From: RI-153 sp041391225
Lineage (GTDB): Bacteria > Chloroflexota > Anaerolineae > Caldilineales > Caldilineaceae
Assembly (NCBI GenBank): GCA_041391225.1
Contig: JAWKOL010000017.1
Coordinates: forward strand, 62,001-126,000
DNA length: 64,000 bases
Direction of reading: 5' to 3'
Below, piece after piece: positions 27,965-37,600 of this stretch (within the stretch, counting starts at the first letter, position 1; every line of letters starts with the position of its first letter). The position numbers and the translations under genes are program-made. The notes below the pieces were generated by a model. The model searched no databases. It saw only the letters and a list, made by a program, of their open reading frames with translations, and had not been told where the DNA came from.

Positions 27965-30900
27965 ATGACGCCACAGACAAAGCTGCTCGATCTGACTGCG
28001 ACTCTGGACAGCGAATTCTTCAAAGACGCCTGGTACGCATTCGACAGCGCCATGATTCTTTCCAGCGCGGACGGCGTTGTACTCGATGTCAACGAGGCGT
28101 TTTGCGCTTTGTACACCTGCGACCGCGCCCAACATGTCGGCAAAACGCTCCTCAGCGTCTTTCCCGAAACGGTGCGGCAGACGCAGCGCGATGCTTACGC
28201 TGCGCTCTGCCACCCGTCTGCCGAACAAGACGTGGTTGTCAGTGTTTTCAACTATCGGCAGGTGATCCTCGAAGCCAACTCACGGCTGATTCCTCGCTCC
28301 TTGGGCCGACACAGCAGCGTGATCGTCACCGTGCTGCGCGATCTCACAGAGCAGATCAGCCGCATCCGCTACCTAGAACGCCAGAACGAATTCGCCGGTG
28401 CGCTTTCTGAACTTTCACAGGTATTGCTCAGCAACCCAACTTCGCCACAGGAACAGCACAGCCTCCTAGAGCAGGCGCTTGAGGTGGTACGCACTACGCT
28501 AAGCGCCTCACGCGCCTACTACTGGCAATGCTTCGAAGGCCCCGGCAAAGCGCTTCACGTACGGGCGCTGGCCATGACCTGTACCTGTGGCATCCCCTGT
28601 GAGATCCTGGAACGCTCTCGAATCGGTGTCCCCTTGACGATGTTCCCTGGGCCGATGCAGCGTGCGTTTGAGTCCAGACAACCGTTCGGCGGCCTGATTG
28701 AAGAAGAGTACGCCGAAATGCCTGACCTGCGCGATTTCTACCTTGGCCAGAATCCCCCCTTGACGTCGCTTCAGATGGTCCCCTTGCACATCGACGACGT
28801 GAACTGGGGTTTTGTAGCCGTGGATCAGGTGATCGACAAGCGACGGTGGACTGAACAAGAGGTTGCCTTCTTGAAGACGGCCTCTGAAATTATCGGCGGC
28901 ACCTTTCAGCGCTGGTCCATCCACGACGATTTGAAACGCCAGGCAAAGTATGCCAACGCCATCGCCCGGTGTTCGCACATCTTGCTAGACAACCCAGCCG
29001 GCCTCGATGCCAAACTGCTATTGGTCGATCAGGCGCTCGACATCGTGCGTCGCATGCTCGACGCATCTCGCGCCTACTACATGCGTGTCTACGAAGACCC
29101 AGAGCGAGGACCTTGCCTTACGACGCTGGTGCTCAACAGCGATCCAAGCCTCAACAGCGAGATCACCGAGCGTAGCCGACAGGGCATCCCCTGGTCTACG
29201 CTACATGCTTCGATGCGGCGCGCCCTGGAAAGGCAGGAACCTTTCGGCGTCATCGTCGAAGAGGATTGGCAGGATCGCCCTGATCTGGTTGAATACCTCC
29301 TCTCGCTCAAAGGGCCGATGCTGTCGTTTCAGATGGCGCCGCTGCTCATCGACGGTGTGCAGTGGGGCGCCATCGGCATTGATGACGTCCACACTCGGCG
29401 CAGATGGAACGACGAACAGGTTAATTTCCTGCGTACAGTTTCGGAGATCGTCGGCAGCGCATCGCAGCGCTGGCTAGTTCACGAAGATCTCGAAGCGCAG
29501 GTGGAAAAACGCACACTGGCGCTGCAGCAGGCCAACACGCAGTTGAACGAGGAGATCGGCCAACGTCGGCGCACCGAGCAGGATTTGCAGCGCCGCCTCC
29601 AGGTGGAAAACGCGCTGTGGGACATTTCACAGCGGCTGCTTCAACCCGAAACCTCTGCCGATACCTGGCGCGCCGTTTTGCAGCGGATCGGCTCCCTCGT
29701 GGGCGCGCAGCGCATGATGCTTGTGCCGATGCTGGGGGATCGCATCGATCCCGAATCGCAGATCATCCAGTGGTCCGAGCGAAAACCGAACCCGCACGCG
29801 GACCCACCCACGAGCCAATGGGCCACTGACGCGCCCTGGCTCTGGCAACAGGTGATGCATGGCGAGATCGTCTACCTGCCCAACCTGGGCGCCTTTCCCG
29901 CCGAAGCCGCAGCCGACCGGCGCAGCGTCCTATTGGGCGATGTCGTTCGCTCTTTGGCGCTGATTCCCATGTCCGGTGACCGCAAAGAGAACACCAACGT
30001 GCTGGTCTTCTTGGATTTTGAGGAACGTGAGGATCTGTACCAGGACGCCCGCGCCGAGACCCTACGCATCATGCGTTTCGGCGCAGGCATCATCGAGAAC
30101 AAACTACGGCTCGACAGCATCTACAACGCCCTGGAAGATCGTGTAGCTCAGCGCACCAGAGAGCTGATCACCGTGCTCGACTTCGCAATGCTCACCAGCA
30201 GCACCGAATCGTTGTCCGAAATCCTGGTACCCGCGCTGGAACTCATCGCAGATATCGGCCACTGCGACGCCATCTGCATTCACCTGCACGCCGAAGACAG
30301 GCAGGCGCTTGTCCTCAGCGCGCAGCAAGGCTTGCGCGAAGCACAAAAGCAGCGATTACAATCTGTGCCGATGGAGACGATCCGATCAGAGCGAGGGGGC
30401 GAGCCAAAAGTGACGCTGTCGGCGCTGCCGTCGCCCACGGATCTGCCCAGTGTGCTGCAACTGCCCGGCTATCGGCACTATCTTGGCTGTGAGTTACACC
30501 TGCATGGGCAATTCGTGGGCTTGCTCAGCGTCTATCGGGCAAGTGCGGACGAGTTCTCAGTCAACGCCGTCTCGTTGATCACCGTGCTGGCCGAACAGCT
30601 TGGCCTTGTGATCGAAAACCACCGCATGCGTATCCAGATCCGCGACGCTGCCATCGAAAAAGAGCGGCAGCGCCTGCGCCAGGAACTTCACGATTCCATT
30701 ACACAGTCGCTGTACGGCCTCACGCTCTTTGCCCGCGTGGGGCGCTACGCCCTGGAAGATGAAGACGAAAGCCAACTCCGCGACAGCCTGATACGTGTCG
30801 AGAACGGCGCCAACGCCATTCACAAAGAAATGCGGCTGCTCCTCTTCCAATTGCAGCCCTTTACGTTGGACAACCTTTCTCTCGCTCAGGCAGTCGAGAA

Positions 30901-31288
30901 TCGTTTCGACGCCCTGGAGCGTAAGCTGGGCATCAAAGCGCTGGTGGATATGACAGACGATGCTGATTTACCTGATGATCTGAAATTTGAACTCTACCGG
31001 ATCACGATGGAGGCGCTGAACAATAGCCTGAAGCATGCCGACGCCTCCAAGGTCAGCGCCGTCTTTTCTGAATCCAACACAGAATACATCCTCACCATCA
31101 CCGATAACGGGGTCAGCTTCGATCCCAACAACGCCAAAGCGGGAATGGGACTCCGGCACATGCGCGAGCGGGCGCTTTCGATTGACGCCGCACTGTCGAT
31201 CAACGCCACCTCGGGCAACGGCACCACCGTACGCTTGCAGATTCCCAAAGGTACTTTCCGCTCACAGCGCGCCCTCGGGCTGAGTTAG
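27965..31288 (+). CDS. PAS/multi-GAF NarL-type sensor histidine kinase
   Basis: A soluble 1107-residue sensor kinase. A PAS domain (~15-130; AMILSSADGVVLDVNEAFCA) is followed by two closely similar GAF-like units (~150-310 and ~340-500), sharing LLxQALxxVRxxLxASRAYY and QMxPLxIDxVxWGxxxxD. Two more GAF domains follow (~560-710 and ~745-890), with coiled-coil linkers. The kinase core is HisKA_3: ERQRLRQELHDSITQSLYGL with the phospho-His in LHDSI. The ATPase has RITMEALNNSLKHADASKVS and GMGLRHMRERA. It lacks membrane helices. The regulator gene begins 18 bases downstream, so the pair is a complete NarX/NarL-like system. The signal is unknown. Confidence 0.9.
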   Translation: MTPQTKLLDLTATLDSEFFKDAWYAFDSAMILSSADGVVLDVNEAFCALYTCDRAQHVGKTLLSVFPETVRQTQRDAYAALCHPSAEQDVVVSVFNYRQVILEANSRLIPRSLGRHSSVIVTVLRDLTEQISRIRYLERQNEFAGALSELSQVLLSNPTSPQEQHSLLEQALEVVRTTLSASRAYYWQCFEGPGKALHVRALAMTCTCGIPCEILERSRIGVPLTMFPGPMQRAFESRQPFGGLIEEEYAEMPDLRDFYLGQNPPLTSLQMVPLHIDDVNWGFVAVDQVIDKRRWTEQEVAFLKTASEIIGGTFQRWSIHDDLKRQAKYANAIARCSHILLDNPAGLDAKLLLVDQALDIVRRMLDASRAYYMRVYEDPERGPCLTTLVLNSDPSLNSEITERSRQGIPWSTLHASMRRALERQEPFGVIVEEDWQDRPDLVEYLLSLKGPMLSFQMAPLLIDGVQWGAIGIDDVHTRRRWNDEQVNFLRTVSEIVGSASQRWLVHEDLEAQVEKRTLALQQANTQLNEEIGQRRRTEQDLQRRLQVENALWDISQRLLQPETSADTWRAVLQRIGSLVGAQRMMLVPMLGDRIDPESQIIQWSERKPNPHADPPTSQWATDAPWLWQQVMHGEIVYLPNLGAFPAEAAADRRSVLLGDVVRSLALIPMSGDRKENTNVLVFLDFEEREDLYQDARAETLRIMRFGAGIIENKLRLDSIYNALEDRVAQRTRELITVLDFAMLTSSTESLSEILVPALELIADIGHCDAICIHLHAEDRQALVLSAQQGLREAQKQRLQSVPMETIRSERGGEPKVTLSALPSPTDLPSVLQLPGYRHYLGCELHLHGQFVGLLSVYRASADEFSVNAVSLITVLAEQLGLVIENHRMRIQIRDAAIEKERQRLRQELHDSITQSLYGLTLFARVGRYALEDEDESQLRDSLIRVENGANAIHKEMRLLLFQLQPFTLDNLSLAQAVENRFDALERKLGIKALVDMTDDADLPDDLKFELYRITMEALNNSLKHADASKVSAVFSESNTEYILTITDNGVSFDPNNAKAGMGLRHMRERALSIDAALSINATSGNGTTVRLQIPKGTFRSQRALGLS

Positions 31289-31306
31289 CGATTGGAGACT
31301 GGCGAA

Positions 31307-31957
31307 ATGAAGGATTCCCCTATCCGTTTGCTCATTGTCGAAGATCACGAAGTGGTGCGGCAAGGGCTGATGGCGCTGCTTTCGTCCTCGCGCTATGAAT
31401 TCGACGTCGTCGGCGAAGCCGCCGATGGCGCCCAGGCCATCGAAATGGCGCGCGCCCTGCGCCCGGATCTGATCGTGATGGATCTGGAGATGCCGCACAA
31501 GAACGGCATCGAAGCCACGGCGAGTATTCTTGCCGAGAACTGCGACATCAAAATCCTGATCCTCACAAGCTTTGCCGATCCGGCCAAGACATCGGCGGCG
31601 GTGCGCGCCGGCGCACGCGGACTGCTCCACAAAGACGCCTCGCTCGACGATCTGGTGCGTACGATTCGCAGCATGGCCCGTGGGCAAATCGCTCTGCCAG
31701 CCGAGCTGATGGAGGCGATGTTGGGTGGTCGAAACGCAAAGACCGGCGAGGATTCGCTCCTTGATCCCCTGACCGAGCGCGAAACACATGTACTGGAGGG
31801 ACTGGTGAAGGGCATGTCCAATCGCCAAATCGCCGACCATCTACACGTCAGCCCCAACACCGTTCGCGCCCACGTTACAGCGATTATGACCAAACTCGGC
31901 GTGGCGAACCGCACGCAGGCGGCGCTGTACGCCGTGGAGAACAAATTGCTCGATTGA
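31307..31957 (+). CDS. LuxR/NarL-family response regulator
   Basis: A 216-residue regulator. The receiver has IRLLIVEDHEVVRQGLMALL, phospho-Asp in PDLIVMDLEMPHKNG and Lys in RGLLHKDASLDDLV. The LuxR-type HTH has LTERETHVLEGLVKGMSNRQ, IADHLHVSPNTVRAHVTAIM and KLGVANRTQA. The ATG is chosen over an upstream TTG because GGAG is spaced 9 bases from it. It is the partner of the preceding kinase. Targets are unknown. Confidence 0.92.
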   Translation: MKDSPIRLLIVEDHEVVRQGLMALLSSSRYEFDVVGEAADGAQAIEMARALRPDLIVMDLEMPHKNGIEATASILAENCDIKILILTSFADPAKTSAAVRAGARGLLHKDASLDDLVRTIRSMARGQIALPAELMEAMLGGRNAKTGEDSLLDPLTERETHVLEGLVKGMSNRQIADHLHVSPNTVRAHVTAIMTKLGVANRTQAALYAVENKLLD

Positions 31958-32042
31958 TCACATCGCTTGACATCCCCTCTCTTTGCAGTAGACTCAAGCA
32001 CAACGCATTCATCGCCCCAACCAAACAGATAGGAATCCGCCC

Positions 32043-32767
32043 ATGTCCCAATCCCTCAACGAACTCGGACAGCCTATCGGCGCGCCGCTACCCCCAGGTT
32101 GGACGCCGCCGCCCTGGCCGGATCGCACGCCGATGACAGGACGCTTCTGTCGCGTCGAGGCGCTAACGCCCGACCACGCCGCCGATCTGCACGACGCCTA
32201 TTCGCTCGACACCGAAGGGCGCAATTGGACGTACTTGGGGTATGGCCCATTCGACTCGGTGGAAGGCTACCGAGCCTGGGTCGAAAGCGTCTACCAGGGC
32301 GAAGATCCACTCTTCTTCGCCATCATGGATCTGTCTTCGGGGCGGGCGGTGGGCGTGGCCAGCTACCTACGCATCACGCCGGGCAGTGCCGCGATCGAGG
32401 TAGGACATCTGAACTTTTCGCCGCGCCTGCAGCAGCAGCCTGCCGCCACCGAAGCCATGTTCCTGATGATGGAGCGCGCTTTGATCTGGGCTACCGGCGC
32501 TACGAATGGAAGTGCGACGCGTTCAACGCGCCGTCACGGGCGGCGGCGCAACGGCTGGGGTTCTCGTACGAAGGCGTATTCCGTCAGGCCACCCTCTACA
32601 AAGGACGCAACCGCGACACCGCCTGGTACGCCATCATCGACGCCGAGTGGCCGGCGCTGCGTGCGCAGTTTGTCAACTGGTTATCGCCCGACAACTTCGA
32701 CGAAAACGGGAAACAGCGCACAAGCCTGCGCACGTCGGCGCGTCCACTCTTGGTGCAGATCGGATAG
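32043..32767 (+). CDS. GNAT-family N-acetyltransferase, RimJ/RimL-like (one frameshift)
   Basis: The ~241-residue product, after correcting a shift near 32490, matches the RimJ/RimL branch of acetyl-CoA-dependent N-acetyltransferases. It has GRFCRVEALTPDHAADLHDA, NWTYLGYGPF, FFAIMDLSSGRAVGVASYLR, IEVGHLNFSPRLQ and, after the shift, CDAFNAPSRAAAQRLGFSYE with GVFRQATLYKGRNRDTAWYA. Such proteins acetylate protein N-termini or small amines. The N-terminal 30 residues are Pro-rich. It stands alone before two hairpin elements. Confidence 0.83.
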
Positions 32768-32770
32768 CGA

Positions 32771-32920
32771 AGATTTGATCCACGGAGCCACACGAAGAAA
32801 CACGAAGCCAGAAAAGAACAAGCAGATAGCTTTTCCACTCTGCTGTCCTGCGAATCCTGAAATCCGTGTACTTCTCTTCTCCTCTTCGTGGTGCTTCGTG
32901 TGCCTTCGTGGATCAATAAG
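32771..32920. repeat. Dispersed ~160-bp hairpin element, copy C
   Basis: It has the arms GATCCACGGAGCCACACGAA and CTTCGTGTGCCTTCGTGGAT, with the central AATCCTGAAATCCGTGTACT. It directly abuts copy D in the same orientation. Confidence 0.8.
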
Positions 32921-33114
32921 GAGAAACCAGAGAAATAATGATCCACAAAGGCACACGAAGATACACGAAGGCGAAAAGAACAGGCAGAAAGCTTTTCGCT
33001 CTGCTGTCCTGCTAATCCTGAAATCCGTGTACCTCTCTTCTCCTCTTCGTGGTGCTTCGTGTGCCTTCGTGGATCATTAAAATTCTTAGATGTCCTAAAA
33101 CTCTGAAATCTCCT
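32921..33114. repeat. Dispersed ~160-bp hairpin element, copy D
   Basis: GAGAAACCAGAGAAATAATG is followed by ATCCACAAAGGCACACGAAG, the same centre as the other copies, and the right arm GTGCTTCGTGTGCCTTCGTG. After the right arm come two short repeats of TAAAATTCT / AAACTCTGAAATCTCC. It is tandem with copy C and runs up to the aldolase stop codon. Confidence 0.8.
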
Positions 33115-33937
33115 AGTACAGACTTCCCTTCGTGCTCGCCGCGGCGGATGCGGGTGCGCCGCTGCGGTCGATAGCGGCGAATTCCTCGCGGGCGCCCTTG
33201 AGCAGCAGACCGGCGTCGCTGGAGAGCGCCAGGTATTGGAAGCCCTGCTGGATACGCTGGGTGACTTCGGCGCCGTTGTAGCAGTGCTTGCCCGCGGCCT
33301 TGCCCGTGTTGCGGCACGCTTGCAGCACACGCGCCATCGCTGCTTCGTGGGCTTCGCCGCCCATGTCCTTGAAGGTGAGGCCCATCGAGAGCGCCAGGTC
33401 GTTGGGGCCGATGAAGCAGCCGTCTACGCCTTCTACGCTGAGGATCGCCTCGGCGTTCTCCACCGCTTCCACCGTTTCGATCATCACCATCACGGCGATG
33501 TTCTCGTCGGCCCAGAAGCGGTAGTCGCCGTCGATGTACGAGGCGACGCGGCTGCCGCCGAAGCTGCGCTGACCGCGCACGGCGTACTTCATGTTGTCGA
33601 CCACGTGTTGGGCGTCCTCGCGGGTGTTGACCATCGGCACCACCAGGCCCAGCGCGCCTGCGTCGAGGGTGCGCTGGATCCAGACGATGTCGTTCCACGG
33701 CACGCGGGCCATGGGGACAGCGCCGCCCAACTGTGCGGCGCGGAAGCAGTTGACCATTGTCTCGAAGCCGACGGGGCTGTGCTCCGTGTCCACCGTCAAC
33801 CAATCCCAGCCGATGTGGGCCATCGCCTCGGCGGCCACCGGCGACGCCAAAGACAGCCACGCGCCCACGGCAGGCTCGCCGCTGCGCAGCTTGTCCAACA
33901 CCGGATTGGTTGCAATTTTCTGCTTGCCCATGCTCAT
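33113..33937 (-). CDS. HpcH/HpaI-type aldolase
   Basis: A 274-residue class II pyruvate aldolase-family protein. It has GAWLSLASPVAAEAMAHIGW, DWLTVDTEHSP with the Asp/Glu/His region, VPMARVPWNDI, GALGLVVPMVNTREDA, MVMIETVEAVENAEAI (metal-binding Glu) and GVDGCFIGPNDLALSMGL. The family cleaves 2-keto-3-deoxy acids to pyruvate and an aldehyde. AGGAG is spaced 7 bases from the chosen ATG. It lies 126 bases downstream of a Gfo/Idh oxidoreductase on the same strand; the two may act on the same sugar acid, but a palindrome separates them. Confidence 0.9.
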   Translation of the reverse strand: MSMGKQKIATNPVLDKLRSGEPAVGAWLSLASPVAAEAMAHIGWDWLTVDTEHSPVGFETMVNCFRAAQLGGAVPMARVPWNDIVWIQRTLDAGALGLVVPMVNTREDAQHVVDNMKYAVRGQRSFGGSRVASYIDGDYRFWADENIAVMVMIETVEAVENAEAILSVEGVDGCFIGPNDLALSMGLTFKDMGGEAHEAAMARVLQACRNTGKAAGKHCYNGAEVTQRIQQGFQYLALSSDAGLLLKGAREEFAAIDRSGAPASAAASTKGSLY

Positions 33938-33997
33938 GAAGAATCTCCTTACAGTGAATTGGGGTGGGGTGGGTTGTGTTTGTTTTGCGGGAAAGTT

Positions 33998-34075
33998 GCG
34001 ATTGGGCAATTGAGAGATTGGGCGATTTCAGATTCTGTGAACGATCCCCCATCTCCCAATCTCTTAATCTCGGCT
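33998..34075. repeat. Word-palindrome (GATTGGGCAATTGAGAGATTGGG)
   Basis: GCGATTGGGCAATTGAGAGA plus TTGGGCGA is answered by CATCTCCCAATCTCTTAATC. It lies between the aldolase start and the oxidoreductase stop. Confidence 0.75.
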
Positions 34076-35068
34076 TATCTCAACACGAACACCTGCCTTG
34101 ATCGATCTATCCACCGCCTCCAAGATCGCCACATCCATCAGCGCGCGGGCGGTGTCGTAAGGCGGGGTGCGGTCTTCCCGGTAGGCGGCGACGATGGCAT
34201 CCCACATGGTAGCGCGGGCGTCGTCTGCGGGCAAGTCGATGATCTGCGCTTCCTGGTGCGGGATCTCGATGACGAGCTGGTCGCGCTCCACGCTGATCAC
34301 ACCCTGGCTGCCGTGGACGTGGAAGTGGTTCTGCACTGGGGGCAGGCACGAGGAATGGCTGAGCATACCGCTGAGGCCGTCGGCGTACTGGAAGAGCATC
34401 GACACCTGATCGAACTCGCCGTATTCAGGACGGAACTTGCGGCCGGTGGCCGTCACCGCGGACGGGGGGCCGAAGATCTGCCCCTGCTGGGCGATGAGGT
34501 GAATGCCGCCGTCGAAAAGTGTACCCAGCGGGAAGTCGGCCTGTTTGCGCCAGGGCGTGGACGCGTAACTCATCGGCCCTTGCGCGGTGTCGGCCTCAAA
34601 GTGGAGCACCCGTTCCCACAGGATCACGTCGCCGATGACGCCCGACGCCAAGTGCTGGGCCACGACGGCATCGGCAGCGCGGTAACCCATCTGCTCCAGC
34701 ACGAACAGACGCCGTCCGCGCTGGGCTGCGGCGTCGACGAGGGCCTGTCCTTCGGCCACGGAGCGGGCGATTGGCTTTTCCATGAACACGTCTTTGCCCG
34801 CCTGCAATGCCTTGAGCGCCGTGGGCGCATTGAGCGCAATTGGCGTCAACACGAGGACGGCGTCCACATCGGGCAGGGCGAGCAGCGCGTCGGCGCTGTC
34901 CACGATGGGGACGCCGGGGAAGTCGGCAGCGGCCTGTGTTCTGCGATCCTGGCTGAGATCGCACAGCGCCGCGATCTCGAAGACATCGGTCAACTGCGCC
35001 AGGCTGCGTTTGTGCTCACGGACCCAGATCAAGCCCAGGCCAATGACCCCCAATCGGATCGGCTTCAC
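34064..35068 (-). CDS. Gfo/Idh/MocA family oxidoreductase
   Basis: A 334-residue NAD(P)-dependent dehydrogenase-like protein. It has an N-terminal Rossmann motif (IRLGVIGLGLIWVREH) and the EKP motif in DVFMEKPIARSVAEG. The C-terminal domain has a GTLFDGGIHLIAQ segment corresponding to the D..H site, and HFHVHGSQGVISVERDQLVI. The glycine loop GLGLIW lacks the usual third Gly of GxGxxG. It is distinct in sequence from the paralogue at 3-4 kb. The substrate is probably a sugar or its acid. Confidence 0.87.
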   Translation of the reverse strand: MKPIRLGVIGLGLIWVREHKRSLAQLTDVFEIAALCDLSQDRRTQAAADFPGVPIVDSADALLALPDVDAVLVLTPIALNAPTALKALQAGKDVFMEKPIARSVAEGQALVDAAAQRGRRLFVLEQMGYRAADAVVAQHLASGVIGDVILWERVLHFEADTAQGPMSYASTPWRKQADFPLGTLFDGGIHLIAQQGQIFGPPSAVTATGRKFRPEYGEFDQVSMLFQYADGLSGMLSHSSCLPPVQNHFHVHGSQGVISVERDQLVIEIPHQEAQIIDLPADDARATMWDAIVAAYREDRTPPYDTARALMDVAILEAVDRSIKAGVRVEISRD

Positions 35069-35153
35069 TCGGTTCTACTCCTGAACGGTGGAAATGGGTG
35101 GGGAAAATGTCTGCCCTGATCGTAGCACCTAAACCGATCCAGGGCAATTCAAC

Positions 35154-35252
35154 CGGAATGGAACGCGAATTGAGCGGATCGGGCGGATCGAGGCGGAAGA
35201 GTCCAGAAGAATCCGCATTGATCCGCCCGATCCGCTCAATCCGCGTTCTATC
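35154..35252. repeat. Word-palindrome (GAGCGGATCGGGCGGATC)
   Basis: GCGAATTGAGCGGATCGGGC plus GGATC is answered by GATCCGCCCGATCCGCTCAA plus TCCGCG. It is the main content of the 240-base gap; I see no gene there. Confidence 0.8.
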
Positions 35253-35311
35253 AAAAACCCAGGTGGATCACTCGCCTGAGATCTCGAATGGGGCGTTGGT
35301 TTGGGCGCCTA

Positions 35312-37600
35312 TCATTCAGATCCTTCAAGTCCGACAACCGTCACCGGCGCCCAGCCAGGATTCACCCCCAGTTGACCGTAGGTGTTCTGCCCCCAGCACT
35401 TGACGCCGCCATCGGCGGCTACAGCGCAGGTGTGTTCTTCCCCGCCGTCGACAGCGACAAAGCCGCTGGTAAGCCCGAAGACGTCAATCGGGATCAGCCG
35501 ATCCGTATTCGAGCCGTCGCCCAACTTGCCGTAGGAATTCTCTCCCCAGCACTTGACCCCGCCTTCAGTGGTCACGGCGCAGGCATGTTCAAGCCCTGTG
35601 CCGATAGCAGTGGCGCCATGCTCCAGTCCGATCACATCCACCGGGAGTGAGCGGTCGATCTGTGTCCCGTCGCCCAGTTGACCATAGGTATTTTTGCCCC
35701 AGCATTTAACGCCGCCATTATGGGTTAGGGCGCAGGTCAACCCATAGCTGGCAGTGAGCGCAGTCACAACACTGTCAAGTCCTTGCACATCTACAGGCGT
35801 ATGCCGGTCGATCTGTGTGCCATCGCCCAGATTGCCAAAGAAGTTCGTCCCCCAGCACTTGACGCCGCCACTAGCGGTCAGCGCGCACGTGTGGAAGGAG
35901 CCGGAAGCGATAGCCACGACACCTTGATCCAATCCAGAGACGTCTACCGGAATCTCTCGTGCCGTGGTTGTGCCGTCACCCAGTTGACCGGCGGCATTGT
36001 CTCCCCAGCATTTGACGCCGCCGTTATTGGTTAACGCGCAAGTGTGCGCAGTTCCTGTGGCAATCGCTGCGACACTATGCTCTAATCCAATTACATCCAC
36101 AGGGGTGAGTCGATTGTTCGTGGTGCCGTCGCCCAATGCACCGGAGGTGTTCAACCCCCAGCACTTGACACCGCCGTTGGTGGTCAACGCACAGGAGTGA
36201 ACGCTACCTGCCTCTACGGCAATGACCCCACTCTCCAGACCACTCACGAATGCGGGTGAGAAGCGGTCGATGGTTGTGCCGTCACCCAACTGGCCGAAAT
36301 TGTTCTCCCCCCAACACTTGGCGCCGCCATTGCTGTTCAACGCGCAGGAATGGGTATACAATACGCTAATGTATGAGCCGCCTTCGTCTATGCCCTGCAC
36401 ATCTGCGGGTGTCAGCCGATCGTGCAGTGTGCCATCTCCCAGTTGACCGTAGTTATTGCGTCCCCAACACCTGACGCCGCCGCCGCTTGTCAATGCACAG
36501 GCGTGATCGTTTCCAGTTGCCACGGCGACGAAGCCACTGTCCAGACCACTGACATTCACAGGCGTATACCGAACCACGCGCGTGCTGTCGCCCAGTTGAC
36601 CGTACCCATTGCTGCCCCAGCACTTGACGCCGCCGTTGCTGGAGACAGCGCAGGTGGATGTATTCCCCGCCGCAATGGCGCCACCGCCGGTTAGGTCACG
36701 CACATCCACAGGAGTGCTTCGTTCGATCTGTGTGCCATCGCCCAATTGACCATAGCCGTTCCACCCCCAGCACTTGACGTCGCCGTTTTGGAGCGTGGCA
36801 CAGGTGTGGCTATATCCTGCCGTGAGTGAGATCGCCCCACTGACCAAGCCACGTACATCCACAGGCGTCGGTCGATCTGTCGTTGTGCCGTCGCCTAATC
36901 GGCCGTGATCATTCTGCCCCCAGCACTTGACGCCACCGGCATCGGTCAACGCGCAGGTGTGGCTGTTGGCGGCGGCAATGGCTGCGACACCGCTATCCAA
37001 CCCGTCCACATCCACAGGCGTCAGACTGTCTGCCTGCGTGCCATTGCCCAGTTGTCCTTTGAAGTTGAACCCCCAGCATTTCACGCCCCCGCTGATGGTC
37101 AGCGCACAGGTATGATTGTAGCCGGCGGCAAGGGCTGTCACACCACTGTCCAGACCGAGCACGCCCACAGGAGTGGAACGGTGCGTCTGCGTGCCATCGC
37201 CCAGTTCACCCTTAAAGTTGTCTCCCCAGCATTTGACAGCGCCTTCGGTGGTCACCGCACAAGTGTGACTGTGCCCTGCCACGATGGATGTGATGCCGCT
37301 GTCCAGCCCGATCACGTCCACCGGTGTGCGACGCGTCGTCGTCGTATCGTCGCCTAACTGGCCATACTCATTTTGTCCCCAACACTTGACGCCACCGCTG
37401 TCGGTGACGACACAGGCATGGTTGTAGCCTGCTGTTAGCCTCACGTTCTCTGGTGGGGTGATGACGGGTGGCGGATCGACGTATAGCACCGTCGGCAAGT
37501 AGACAGTGTCTCCTTCTTGCGCTTGCATCGAAGGAACAGCACCAGGCCAAAGCAGCAAACAACTTACCACCGCGATAACCAGCAAGTACTTGGATCGCAT
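35312..37600 (-). CDS. Secreted RCC1-repeat protein, 14 repeats
   Basis: A 762-residue exported protein; the signal peptide contains YLLVIAVVSCLLLWPGAVPS. After a short linker it consists almost wholly of 14 repeats of ~50 residues following the pattern (A/G)xxxHTCALTxxGGVKCWG, then N..GQLGDGT, then TPVDVxGLxSG. Fourteen is twice seven, the blade number of an RCC1 beta-propeller, so two propellers are likely. Most repeats carry a Cys pair (HTCA and KCWG) about ten residues apart, consistent with an extracytoplasmic, disulfide-rich fold. AAGGAG lies 8 bases before the ATG. Its partner is unknown; RCC1 proteins in this phylum are usually surface-exposed. Confidence 0.9.
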   Translation of the reverse strand: MRSKYLLVIAVVSCLLLWPGAVPSMQAQEGDTVYLPTVLYVDPPPVITPPENVRLTAGYNHACVVTDSGGVKCWGQNEYGQLGDDTTTTRRTPVDVIGLDSGITSIVAGHSHTCAVTTEGAVKCWGDNFKGELGDGTQTHRSTPVGVLGLDSGVTALAAGYNHTCALTISGGVKCWGFNFKGQLGNGTQADSLTPVDVDGLDSGVAAIAAANSHTCALTDAGGVKCWGQNDHGRLGDGTTTDRPTPVDVRGLVSGAISLTAGYSHTCATLQNGDVKCWGWNGYGQLGDGTQIERSTPVDVRDLTGGGAIAAGNTSTCAVSSNGGVKCWGSNGYGQLGDSTRVVRYTPVNVSGLDSGFVAVATGNDHACALTSGGGVRCWGRNNYGQLGDGTLHDRLTPADVQGIDEGGSYISVLYTHSCALNSNGGAKCWGENNFGQLGDGTTIDRFSPAFVSGLESGVIAVEAGSVHSCALTTNGGVKCWGLNTSGALGDGTTNNRLTPVDVIGLEHSVAAIATGTAHTCALTNNGGVKCWGDNAAGQLGDGTTTAREIPVDVSGLDQGVVAIASGSFHTCALTASGGVKCWGTNFFGNLGDGTQIDRHTPVDVQGLDSVVTALTASYGLTCALTHNGGVKCWGKNTYGQLGDGTQIDRSLPVDVIGLEHGATAIGTGLEHACAVTTEGGVKCWGENSYGKLGDGSNTDRLIPIDVFGLTSGFVAVDGGEEHTCAVAADGGVKCWGQNTYGQLGVNPGWAPVTVVGLEGSE

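Noticed and set aside
32596..33330. Minus-strand frames across the hairpin elements encoding MIHEGTRSTTKRR-like peptides, seen at several copies
   Set aside because: The recurring peptide is just the translation of the DNA repeat. It has no ribosome binding site or conserved frame.
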